NCBI GenBank assembly: GCA_009843675.1
Contig: VYCZ01000384.1
Span: 3,611-13,043 of the forward strand
Reading direction: 5' to 3'
DNA from: Gammaproteobacteria bacterium
GTDB lineage: Bacteria > Pseudomonadota > Gammaproteobacteria > Eutrophobiales > Eutrophobiaceae
DNA: 9,433 nt
The notes below the pieces were generated by a model that saw nothing but the letters and a program-made list of their open reading frames with translations, was not told the DNA's origin and searched no databases. The translations under genes were made by a program, and so were the position numbers. Shown piece after piece: positions 1-6,809 of this stretch. Numbering within the stretch: position 1 is the first letter of the stretch; every line of letters starts with the position of its first letter.

Positions 1-176
1 TTTTTAAAATTGGTTACTGTGGTTTTATCATTGTAGGCTGTAGCGTACAACTGGATGCTATTATCAATTTATCCGAAGCATTAATCTTCATTATCGCTTT
101 TCCCAATATTGTTGGTCTTTATCTCCTTGCGCCAAGAGTGAAAAAAGAACTTGCTCATTACAAGAAAACACTATAG
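1..176 (+). CDS. C-terminal fragment of AGCS-family sodium:alanine/glycine symporter (5' end outside window)
   Basis: The frame starting at base 3 is open from the left edge to a TAG at 174-176 and gives 57 residues. A hydrophobic stretch with the motif AFPNIVGLYLLAPRV is followed by a short basic tail (KKELAHYKK). AGCS (AlsT/DagA-type) transporters end in a very similar way: a last helix with 'IPNLIALLLLSPVV' followed by a charged cytoplasmic tail. Family members are about 450-500 residues, so roughly the last eighth is visible. The protein would be an inner-membrane Na+-coupled importer of small neutral amino acids (family knowledge). Hand count gives 60 G/C in 176 bases (34%), far below the adjoining genes, so it may have a different origin. 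The hydrolase gene starts 12 bases after its stop, on the same strand. Confidence 0.78.
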   Translation, partial: FKIGYCGFIIVGCSVQLDAIINLSEALIFIIAFPNIVGLYLLAPRVKKELAHYKKTL

Positions 177-188
177 AAGGATTTATCA

Positions 189-1016
189 ATGAACACCTCT
201 CCTGAAATCGGCTTATCAATCAATACTGGCGGGTTCACCACAAATTACCATGACCGGGGAGAAGGCGCCCCGGTGCTTCTCCTGCACGGTTCGGGTCCCG
301 GCGTCAGCGCCTGGGCAAACTGGCGCCTGGTGATCCCGCACCTGGCGGAGAACTTCCGTGTTATCGCGCCGGACATCGTGGGTTTCGGGTTTACCGAACG
401 TCCCGACAACATCAGCTATGACATGGACACCTGGCTCAAGCACGCGCTGGACTTTCTCGACGCCATGGAGATTGAACAGGCCCATGTAATCGGCAATTCC
501 TTTGGTGGGTCACTGGCCGTTGCGCTGGCGATCCGGGCGCCTCAACGGGTCTCCCGCCTGGCGCTCATGGGCAGCGTCGGCCTGGAGTTCGAATTGACGG
601 AAGGCCTGGACCTGACCTGGGGTTATACACCCTCGATTGAGAATATGCGCCGGTTGCTGGACCTGTTTGCCTATGATCGTTCACTGGTAAGCGATGAACT
701 GGCGCAACTCAGGTATGAGGCCAGCATCCGGCCCGGAGTGCAGGAGTCCTACGCGGCGATGTTTCCCGCGCCCCGGCAGGACGGCATCAGGAAGATATGC
801 AGCGCCGAGGCGGACGTTAAGAACATTGAGCATGAAACTCTCATCATTCACGGCCGGGACGACCGGGTCATCCCGGTATCAGTGTCGGAACACCTGTTCA
901 GGTGCATCAAAAACTCGCAGTTGCATATTTTCGGCAACTGCGGCCACTGGACCCAGATAGAACACAACCGGCGTTTCAACCAACTGGTTAACGACTTTTT
1001 ACTCGAAGCGGGCTGA
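189..1016 (+). CDS. Alpha/beta hydrolase, meta-cleavage product C-C hydrolase type (DmpD/XylF/BphD-like)
   Basis: The 275-residue protein has the usual length for meta-cleavage product hydrolases, which split the C-C bond of ring-fission products such as 2-hydroxymuconic semialdehyde. The oxyanion region HGSGPGVSAWANWRLVIP (residues 33-50) and VIAPDIVGFGFTERP (58-72) are hallmarks of the DmpD/XylF group. The expected triad is present: Ser104 in GNSFGG, Asp225 in HGRDDR and His253 in CGHWTQIEH. The middle part (WGYTPS, RRLLDLFAYDR, SIRPG, FPAPRQ) also matches that subfamily. There is no signal peptide, so it should be cytosolic. The ATG at 189 has the leader AGAAGG (175-180) 8 bases upstream, overlapping the end of the symporter gene. 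No ring-cleavage dioxygenase is visible, so the substrate is unknown. A related hydrolase acting on an N-heterocycle ring-fission product is possible. Confidence 0.88.
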   Translation: MNTSPEIGLSINTGGFTTNYHDRGEGAPVLLLHGSGPGVSAWANWRLVIPHLAENFRVIAPDIVGFGFTERPDNISYDMDTWLKHALDFLDAMEIEQAHVIGNSFGGSLAVALAIRAPQRVSRLALMGSVGLEFELTEGLDLTWGYTPSIENMRRLLDLFAYDRSLVSDELAQLRYEASIRPGVQESYAAMFPAPRQDGIRKICSAEADVKNIEHETLIIHGRDDRVIPVSVSEHLFRCIKNSQLHIFGNCGHWTQIEHNRRFNQLVNDFLLEAG

Positions 1017-1043
1017 CCTGAAACACCCGCGACGCGAACAACC

Positions 1044-2342
1044 ATGGATAAATCCCTGACGGCCAGATTGCCGGGCGTGCTGCTGTTTGTCATGGCGCTG
1101 TCGGCCGTCCTGGCAGCGACCTCGTCCCAGGTATCCCCTCTGTGGTCCGGCCTGGCCGGTTGGGCGGCAGCCATACTGTTATTTCGCCGCCTGCCCCGGG
1201 CCATGGTTTTCCAGGTCTCCGGGTTGCTGCTGGCCGGCGCCGGTTGCCTGGCCTGGGTCACACTCAACGGCCATCCCGTGGACTTCGTCAGGGTAACCTC
1301 GGCCAATATCCATATCATTGCCTTGATCGCTTCAGTCACCTTCCTGCGCCTGATCAGCCTGCCGGGCGACGAAGCCGGGACCTCGCTACCCAGGGGCAAC
1401 AGGGCGCTGGTGAAGACCGCCTGGGGGCTGCACGTGTTCGCTACCGTGATCAACCTGTCCGCGGTCATGCTGTTCGGCAACCGTATGGAACAGGGGGGGA
1501 AGATCAACCGCCTGCAGGCCGTCATGTTCTCCCGGGCATTCGCCAGCGGGGCTTACTGGTCGCCGTTCTACGTCTCCATCGCCACCGCCCTGGTGTACGC
1601 CCCCGGTTCGGATTTCCCCACCCTGATGCTGGCGGGGCTGCCCGTCGCCCTGGCCGGGCTGCTCATCACCACCTGGCAACTGGCGCGGGATGGGGAAGGC
1701 CGGGATACCTGCGGCTACCCGCTACGCTTCGAAGCCCTGTTCGTCCCTGTCCTGCTGTGCACGGCGGTAATCCTGTTGCACAATGTATTCCCGGACTTCC
1801 CGATACTCACCCTGATAACCGTGTTGTCGTTCCTGCTGGCGCTGCTGATGCTGGCTGTGCGCGGCCCGTTTACGGCATTCCACCGTATCGGCGCCCATAT
1901 TATCGGCGAATTGCCCGGCATCTACAGGGAACTGCTGCTGTTCCTTGGCGCCGGGGTGATGTCGGTCGGGATATCCTCCGTGCTGTTCAACAGCGGCTTC
2001 TCCCTGGGCTTGACGACCGTATCGCCCCTCGCCGGCGGCGCATTCATCCTGGCGGCTGTCCTGCTGTCGCTCATCGGCGTCCATCCCATCATCACCATCT
2101 CCATCCTGGGCAGCCTGGTCGGCAATACTGCCTACAATGCGAACCTGCTCGGTGTATGCATGATGATGATGTGGGGCACAAGTATTGTCGGCTCGCCCCT
2201 CTCCGGCATCAATCTAGCCATCCAGGGCAGGTTCGGGATTTCCTCTTTTGCAATCATGCGTTGGAACGCGGGTTATGTCCTTGCCATGGTGCTCGTCTGC
2301 ACCATGGCGCTGTATGTTTACAATTACCTGGTCAGGATTTAA
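1044..2342 (+). CDS. Polytopic inner-membrane protein, putative ion-transporter-superfamily-like permease
   Basis: This 432-residue protein is almost entirely hydrophobic, with roughly 12 membrane segments (near residues 9-25, 33-48, 55-73, 88-105, 130-146, 165-186, 193-211, 230-248, 252-272, 296-316, 328-357 and 403-428). Two regions look like re-entrant or substrate-binding elements: SAVMLFGNRM to SGAYWSPF (139-175), and GVHPIITISILGSL (345-358) followed by GTSIVGSPLSGINL (378-391). That arrangement recalls the ion transporter superfamily (dicarboxylate/arsenite/citrate carriers), but I do not recognise a specific family. It begins 27 bases after the hydrolase stop and is probably co-transcribed. 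No clear Shine-Dalgarno precedes the ATG at 1044; the next in-frame ATG, at 1092, has none either. Uptake or efflux of the compound handled by the neighbouring enzymes is inferred from position only. Confidence 0.72.
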   Translation: MDKSLTARLPGVLLFVMALSAVLAATSSQVSPLWSGLAGWAAAILLFRRLPRAMVFQVSGLLLAGAGCLAWVTLNGHPVDFVRVTSANIHIIALIASVTFLRLISLPGDEAGTSLPRGNRALVKTAWGLHVFATVINLSAVMLFGNRMEQGGKINRLQAVMFSRAFASGAYWSPFYVSIATALVYAPGSDFPTLMLAGLPVALAGLLITTWQLARDGEGRDTCGYPLRFEALFVPVLLCTAVILLHNVFPDFPILTLITVLSFLLALLMLAVRGPFTAFHRIGAHIIGELPGIYRELLLFLGAGVMSVGISSVLFNSGFSLGLTTVSPLAGGAFILAAVLLSLIGVHPIITISILGSLVGNTAYNANLLGVCMMMMWGTSIVGSPLSGINLAIQGRFGISSFAIMRWNAGYVLAMVLVCTMALYVYNYLVRI

Positions 2343-2375
2343 GGAACCTCTGAGATTAAGTCAGAGCTTCCTTAA
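2339..2375. terminator. Stem-loop between convergent genes, probable bidirectional terminator
   Basis: Bases 2339-2353 pair with 2361-2375 around a 7-base loop (GATTAAG, 2354-2360). The stem is 15 bp with one C/C mismatch (2347 opposite 2367). It covers the stop codon of the rightward membrane-protein gene (2340-2342) and ends one base before the stop of the leftward regulator gene, so it fills the whole intergenic space. The U-run is weak on both strands (CCTTAATTA on the plus side, CCTTAAAT on the minus side), so termination may be only partial. Confidence 0.65.
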
Positions 2376-3032
2376 TTACGCGAACGCGCTGTCGGGCAGT
2401 CCCAGGATGGCTTTCCAGACGTCGTGCATGGATTTTCTGGCGTGGCGCACCGCGTGACCGGTATTGTCGTCCAGCAGGGCGCCGATGATCTCCTCGTGCC
2501 GGGCGATCCATTGGTCATGGCTGCCGCTCACGGTCAGGCCCTCCATTGCCAACCTGAATAACGGCGCCTGCAGGCGCAACCTGATCTCGGACAGTACCGG
2601 GTTCCCCGCCAGGTCAGCCAGGTCGCCCCAGAAACGGGCGTTCTCATCCATGTATTCCAGCACAGTGATGATATTCACTGACCGGTCATGGAATTTCCGG
2701 GCTGCGTTGAGGGACGCACGCAAGCGCTTCTGCATCTCCGGCTCTTCAGTCTGGCTACCGATTTTCCGGATAATCAGCAGCGATATCTCTTCCAGCACCT
2801 CGAAAATATCGAACACCTCCCCTCGGGACACCTTACGGACTGATGCGCCGCGGTTCCTGTCGATCTTCACGATTCCTTCCGAGTGCAGGCGTTTGAAAAC
2901 GTCACGCACCCTGCCCCGGGTAATATCCAGGTGCGACATGATGTCCACCTCGACCAGGCGCTGCCCGGGCACGAAACGCCCCTGGAGGATGTCTCGTTTG
3001 AGTTGTTCTACTGCGTTGTCAATATCCTGCAT
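2376..3032 (-). CDS. GntR-family transcriptional regulator, FadR/FCD subfamily
   Basis: The protein has 218 residues, typical for FCD-type GntR regulators. Residues 5-68 form the winged helix-turn-helix: a helix ending DILQGRFVPGQRLVE, then MSHLDITRGRVRDVFKRLHSEG, and the wing KIDRNRGASVRKV. Residues 72-205 are the all-helical FCD ligand domain. In metal-binding FCD proteins an Asp and three His bind the ion. Here His179 (RHEEI) and His203 (SMHDV) fit, but the usual D..FH element reads NARFW (131-135), so the Asp and the first His appear to be Asn131 and Trp135. It is the last gene of the leftward set, 72 bases after the large Mo-hydroxylase subunit, and is the likely regulator of that operon (inference). 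The leader AAGAGA is weak. Its effector is unknown. Confidence 0.9.
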   Translation of the reverse strand: MQDIDNAVEQLKRDILQGRFVPGQRLVEVDIMSHLDITRGRVRDVFKRLHSEGIVKIDRNRGASVRKVSRGEVFDIFEVLEEISLLIIRKIGSQTEEPEMQKRLRASLNAARKFHDRSVNIITVLEYMDENARFWGDLADLAGNPVLSEIRLRLQAPLFRLAMEGLTVSGSHDQWIARHEEIIGALLDDNTGHAVRHARKSMHDVWKAILGLPDSAFA

Positions 3033-3064
3033 TAACTTGTCTCTTTTCCGTCGTGCCTGCTTGT

Positions 3065-3089
3065 GGGGACGGATTTAAAATCCGTCCCC
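3065..3089. repeat. Perfect 12+12 palindrome, REP-like intergenic element
   Basis: GGGGACGGATTT (3065-3076) and its exact reverse complement (3078-3089) flank a single A. As RNA it would fold into a stem of about 10 bp with a 5-base AU loop. It sits in the 72-base gap between the Mo-hydroxylase large subunit gene and the regulator gene. Neither strand has a U-run after it, so it is not a standard terminator. I believe similar GGGGACGGATT palindromes are dispersed in many bacterial genomes and associated with REP-type elements and Y1/RAYT transposases, but only one copy is visible here. It could stabilise the upstream mRNA 3' end or reduce regulator expression relative to the enzymes. Confidence 0.7.
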
Positions 3090-3104
3090 GGTGACACTGT
3101 TGAA

Positions 3105-5411
3105 TCATGATTTCGATTTCAAGGCTTGCAGTATCTTATCCGGCGTAATGGGCGGATCAATCCGCACCCCGATAGCATTGTACACGGCGTTGGATATGGC
3201 GATGGGCACCGCGCAGGTGACGCCTTCGCCTATCCCTTTCGCCCCGAACGGGCCGTCTTCATCATACACCTCCTCAAACATGATCTCCGGGTCGGGCATA
3301 TCCAGGGGACCCATCAGTTTATAGTCCATAAAATTCGGGTTAAGGATGGCGCCGGTTTCATCATCGAATACCAGGTGCTCGGTGGTGGACAACCCCATTG
3401 ACTGGTAGTAACCGCCGGCGACCTGGTTTTCGCATACCGCCGGGTTGACGATGGTGCCGCTGTCATGCACCGCGACAAACTTGATCAGTTTCATCTGCGC
3501 GGTGCGGGTATCGATCTCCACCTCGGCAAAGTCCGCCATCATCATCTTGCCGGCCTTGTCGAACTCCACTCCTTTCGAGGCGCTGCCTATCACTTCCGGA
3601 GCAGCCAGGTACTCAAAAATCGGCGTACTCATCAATTCCTTGAGGGTAACGCCGCGATCTTCGCTGCCCTTAACGAAAATTCGACGATTCTTGATGTCGA
3701 GATCCGCGGGATTGGCTTCCAGGTGTTTCGCTGCGTATTCCAGTATCTGCTCCTTCGCATGTTCGGCAGCGGCCTTGGTGGCGCGCGCCCCCATGTGCAT
3801 ACCGTTGCTGCCGAAGGTAACCATGGTGTGACCGCAGACTTCAGTGTCGCCATCGATCACGTTGATATCTTCCAGTTCCACACCCAGCACCTCGGCGCAC
3901 ACCATCGCCTGGGTGGTATCACCGGCCTGCCCCATGCGCCCGATACCCGTGGTCAACGCCATGGTGCCGTCGGGGTTGACCTTGACGGTAATACCGTTGA
4001 AACCAAAAAATGCCAGGCCGCTGATATGGGTCGAGATCCCCATGCCGACGCCGCGCACCTTGTGACCGTCCACTGAGGACGGGGTGCCCCATCCTTTCCA
4101 CTTGTTCTTCCAGTCCATGGCTTCGGCGCCCCGGGTGATGCACTCCGCAAGCCCGGAACTGGTCAGTTCCACCGTTGGATTTTTATTGAACAGCAGCTTG
4201 GCGAATACGACCTCCTGGGAGGTATGGCAGATGTCGCCGGTCTTCCAATGGTTCTTCAGGTGGAACTCGACCGGGTCCATGCCGACCCTTTCCGCCGCCA
4301 TATCCACCGTCTGCTCGATCGCGTAGGCTAGTGTCAGGTCTCCCACCCCGCGCATGCACCCGGCAGGCAGCAGGTTGGTCGCCACGCCAATGAACTCCAC
4401 CCTGGCATGCTCGGTGGTATAGATATCGGCAACGGATTGGTACGGATCGAATTTATTGCCGTAAGCGCCGTTATCCATCAGGTGGCGGTATGACTGTGAA
4501 ACCATTTTTCCGTCCTTTGTTATCCCGATCTTCGCATCGATCAACGGGCGCTCGCGCCGCTTCACAGTGGTCTGGACCTCATCCCGCGTCAGCACCAGCC
4601 GTATCGGACGACGCGCTTTCCTGGCAATGGCAATCGCCAGCAACATAAAATTATTACCCCACCATAGGCCGAATGACCCGCCAGTGGGTGTACTGTAGAC
4701 CCTGACCTTGCTGGGCGAGAGTTCAAAAAAATCGGTGACTGCGTCCCTGATCCAGAACAGGGCCTGGGTGGATGTCCACAGGGAAACACTGTCTCCTTCC
4801 CAGTGGGCAATACAGGCATTCCTGTCCAGTGGGGCATGTTGCTGGTTGCCCAGGGTGATGCGGTTTTCAATGATGTAATCCGCCTGCTCGAAACCCTCCT
4901 CGATGTTACCCCATTCAAACAGGGAAGGCGGAAGGCTGTTCGGCCCCCACGGCCGCACCTGTGGCGCACCCTCTTTCATTGCCTCTTCCATATCAAATAT
5001 GGCAGGCAATTCCTCGTATTCCACCTCTATGAGTTTGAGGGCTTCTTTTGCGGTTTCCTCGTCCACCGCAGACACGACTGCGACCTCGTCACCCACGTAA
5101 CAGACTTCCGGTGAGATCATGGGCCCCATGAAATTGAAGCTGAAATCATGCCACGGCGAACCACAGGTCTTCTTCTTCCCGGTTATATCATCCTTGTGGG
5201 TAATGACCGCGCTGACCCCCGGCAAGGCCTCGGCGGCAGAGGTATCGATATGCACCACTTTCGCATGGGCATAGGGACTGCGCAGCACTTTGGCATGGTG
5301 CATGCGGTGCATTGCTGGTAAATCACCGGCATACTTGAGCTTGCCGGTGACTTTTTCATAGGCATCCAGCAAGGGTAAGCTTTTTCCGACGACAGATGTT
5401 TCAGATGTCAT
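3105..5411 (-). CDS. Molybdopterin-binding large subunit of xanthine dehydrogenase/CoxL-family hydroxylase
   Basis: The 768-residue protein has the length of CoxL-type large subunits, which carry the molybdopterin cytosine dinucleotide cofactor and hydroxylate substrate carbons with water. Residues 8-135 are the a/b-hammerhead domain (KVTGKLKYAGD, LRSPYAHAKV). The Mo-binding domains follow: HAPLDRNACIAHWEGD (192-207), TGGSFG (243-248, usually GGGFG), DNGAYGN (313-319), CMRGVGD (352-358), DPVEFHLKN (379-387) and GRMGQAGDTT (491-500). The C-terminal GAKGIGEG contains Glu729, the catalytic base position. The residue after Arg354 is Gly, where CO dehydrogenase has its Cu-binding Cys, so this is not a form I CO dehydrogenase. 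The ATG at 5411 has AGAGG (5421-5425) upstream, 18 bases after the [2Fe-2S] subunit gene. The likely substrate is an N-heterocycle (inference from neighbouring ring-opening amidases). Confidence 0.93.
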   Translation of the reverse strand: MTSETSVVGKSLPLLDAYEKVTGKLKYAGDLPAMHRMHHAKVLRSPYAHAKVVHIDTSAAEALPGVSAVITHKDDITGKKKTCGSPWHDFSFNFMGPMISPEVCYVGDEVAVVSAVDEETAKEALKLIEVEYEELPAIFDMEEAMKEGAPQVRPWGPNSLPPSLFEWGNIEEGFEQADYIIENRITLGNQQHAPLDRNACIAHWEGDSVSLWTSTQALFWIRDAVTDFFELSPSKVRVYSTPTGGSFGLWWGNNFMLLAIAIARKARRPIRLVLTRDEVQTTVKRRERPLIDAKIGITKDGKMVSQSYRHLMDNGAYGNKFDPYQSVADIYTTEHARVEFIGVATNLLPAGCMRGVGDLTLAYAIEQTVDMAAERVGMDPVEFHLKNHWKTGDICHTSQEVVFAKLLFNKNPTVELTSSGLAECITRGAEAMDWKNKWKGWGTPSSVDGHKVRGVGMGISTHISGLAFFGFNGITVKVNPDGTMALTTGIGRMGQAGDTTQAMVCAEVLGVELEDINVIDGDTEVCGHTMVTFGSNGMHMGARATKAAAEHAKEQILEYAAKHLEANPADLDIKNRRIFVKGSEDRGVTLKELMSTPIFEYLAAPEVIGSASKGVEFDKAGKMMMADFAEVEIDTRTAQMKLIKFVAVHDSGTIVNPAVCENQVAGGYYQSMGLSTTEHLVFDDETGAILNPNFMDYKLMGPLDMPDPEIMFEEVYDEDGPFGAKGIGEGVTCAVPIAISNAVYNAIGVRIDPPITPDKILQALKSKS

Positions 5412-5429
5412 TTCTCTTTACCTCTTGTT

Positions 5430-5918
5430 TCATTGTCCCGCTTGCGCATTGCGCATGGTCTCAGCCGCGTTCAGTATGGATCGGACAATCCTGATATATG
5501 TCCCGCAACGGCATAAATGGCCGCCTATTGCTTCACGCACCTCCCGCTCGGTCGGGTCAGGATTGTGTTCCAGCAGGTGCTTGGCGGCGATGATCATCCC
5601 TGGGGTGCAAAACCCGCATTGCATACCGTGGTCCTGGATAAAGGCTTCCTGCAGGGGGTGCAGCTCGCCGTTGTTGTCCTCTTCCACCCCTTCTATGGTG
5701 CGTATGTCGCAACCCTGGGCGTCGATGGCCATTCTCAGGCAGGAAAATACCGGTTTGCCGTCCAGCAGCAAGGTGCAGGAACCGCAGGTGCCCATCTCAC
5801 AGCCGGTTTTTGTCCCGGTCAACCCCACTTTTTCCCTGATAACGTAGGCCAGGGACCAATGCGGTTTTACCGATACGTCATAGTGTTCGTTATTTATCTT
5901 TAAATTAATGGCGTTCAC
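5430..5918 (-). CDS. [2Fe-2S] subunit of Mo-hydroxylase (CoxS-like), GTG start
   Basis: The 162-residue protein matches the small subunit of three-subunit molybdenum hydroxylases, which carries two [2Fe-2S] clusters between the FAD and Mo sites. All eight ligands are visible. Cys40, 45, 48 and 60 (CEMGTCGSC...SC) form the plant-ferredoxin-type cluster. Cys101, 104, 136 and 138 (QCGFCTPG...HLCRCGTY) form the four-helix-bundle cluster next to the pterin. Gln100 precedes the second cluster, as is usual. The start is a GTG at 5916-5918, supported by a perfect AAGGAG seven bases upstream, with no ATG nearby in frame. The Shine-Dalgarno overlaps the TAA of the preceding FAD subunit gene, which suggests translational coupling. 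There is no Tat signal, so the enzyme should be cytoplasmic. Confidence 0.95.
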   Translation of the reverse strand: MNAINLKINNEHYDVSVKPHWSLAYVIREKVGLTGTKTGCEMGTCGSCTLLLDGKPVFSCLRMAIDAQGCDIRTIEGVEEDNNGELHPLQEAFIQDHGMQCGFCTPGMIIAAKHLLEHNPDPTEREVREAIGGHLCRCGTYIRIVRSILNAAETMRNAQAGQ

Positions 5919-5932
5919 ACCTGTTCTCCTTA
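5919..5932 (-). promoter_or_regulatory. Ribosome binding site overlapping upstream stop codon (TAAGGAG), sets GTG start
   Basis: Read on the minus strand, the stop TAA (5930-5932) of the FAD subunit gene runs straight into the Shine-Dalgarno (AAGGAG, 5926-5931). Seven bases separate it from the GTG start at 5918. This geometry favours re-initiation by terminating ribosomes and so equimolar subunits. Confidence 0.8.
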
Positions 5933-6781
5933 TTGCACTGCTGCAACGGCCCGTTGTAATGCGTCTTCAATGCCGCACTTCACCCAGAGGCTGCGAATTT
6001 CCGCAGACATGCGGAAGTCATGGATACACTCTATATCACCGGATGCGACGGCGGCCGTCTCGATCAGCGTATCGTCAATCACTTTATTGAGCAGCGCAGC
6101 TTCTGCCGCGGCGGAGCGTTCCGGCACGCCGGACAGGGTGGCTGCGCCGGCCACCACTCTTGCTTCTGCACACGCCCCGGCGTTATCCAATGATATCCGG
6201 GTCGCCACGTTGACGATGGGCAGGTCTGCCGCGGTCCTCTCGAATTTGGCAAACCCGGCGCCCGTATTGGCCGGCGGTTGGGGGATGTGAACTTCAAGCA
6301 CCATCTCGCCCGGTTCCAGGGCATTGTTGAGATAACCGATATGAAAATCCGCCATGCTCATTTCACGCACCCCCTTGCTGCCGCCGATGACAATGTTGGC
6401 GTCATAGGCCAGCAGGGTCGTCGGCATGTCCACTTCGCCGGCGATGCACACTTCTCCACCGATGGTGGCCATGTTCCTGACTTCATTGATATTCAGTTCT
6501 TTCACCGTCTCAGCCAGGATGCCAAACGTGCCCTTGCTGGTCAGTTCATGGGCAAAAATCTCATTCAGGGTGGTGGTGGCGCCGATACGCAGGCCATGGT
6601 CGTCCTGCCTGATATAGCTCAAGCCGAGTTGTTTGATATTGATCACCGCCTCCACTTCATCAAACAACTCTTCCCTGTGCCCCATGTAGAATGTGCTGCC
6701 GGCGATGGGTATGGCGTCCTCGCCGTATTTATCCAGCAAGGAGTAAGCCTCGTTAAGGTCTGTCGGGCTGTAATATTCCAT
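5930..6781 (-). CDS. FAD-binding medium subunit of Mo-hydroxylase (CoxM-like)
   Basis: From the ATG at 6781 the protein has 283 residues, the normal length for CoxM-type subunits, which bind FAD and pass electrons to the external acceptor. It starts MEYYSPTDLNEAYSLL, the usual family opening. Residues 25-32 (PIAGSTFY) match the first FAD loop, normally AGGT/QS. Residues 105-125 (ATIGGEVCIAGEVDMPTTLL) match the second, normally TIGGN...ADPASD, but are rather divergent. The C-terminal FRMSAEIRSLWVKCGIEDAL (256-275) is the CODH FAD C-domain signature. The open frame continues upstream to another ATG at 6922, but that would overlap the CoxG-like gene by over 100 bases with a low-complexity extension. 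The ATG at 6781 has AGAGGA (6790-6795) upstream and is preferred. Confidence 0.92.
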   Translation of the reverse strand: MEYYSPTDLNEAYSLLDKYGEDAIPIAGSTFYMGHREELFDEVEAVINIKQLGLSYIRQDDHGLRIGATTTLNEIFAHELTSKGTFGILAETVKELNINEVRNMATIGGEVCIAGEVDMPTTLLAYDANIVIGGSKGVREMSMADFHIGYLNNALEPGEMVLEVHIPQPPANTGAGFAKFERTAADLPIVNVATRISLDNAGACAEARVVAGAATLSGVPERSAAAEAALLNKVIDDTLIETAAVASGDIECIHDFRMSAEIRSLWVKCGIEDALQRAVAAVQ

Positions 6782-6809
6782 CAGGTGTGTCCTCTGTGGT
6801 TCGATTGTA

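Noticed and set aside
151..177. Possible promoter TTGCTC / TATAGA before the hydrolase gene
   Set aside because: The spacing is only 15 bases and transcription would begin about 5 bases before the ATG, leaving out the Shine-Dalgarno.
848..1525. 225-residue minus-strand frame across the hydrolase/permease junction
   Set aside because: It overlaps two genes on the other strand, has biased composition and shows no family signature.
1142..2353. 403-residue open frame on the plus strand overlapping the membrane-protein gene
   Set aside because: The translation is rich in Arg, His, Pro and Gly with no family motif, as expected for an out-of-frame reading of GC-rich sequence. The other frame gives a coherent membrane protein.
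3103..3112. Ten-base palindrome AATCATGATT at the end of the large subunit gene
   Set aside because: It is short, mostly inside coding sequence, and expected by chance; there is no second copy near a promoter.
3105..6781. Aerobic CO dehydrogenase (coxMSL) reading of the Mo-enzyme genes
   Set aside because: The gene order matches, but the large subunit lacks the active-site Cys motif that binds copper in form I CO dehydrogenase, and the neighbours are amidases.
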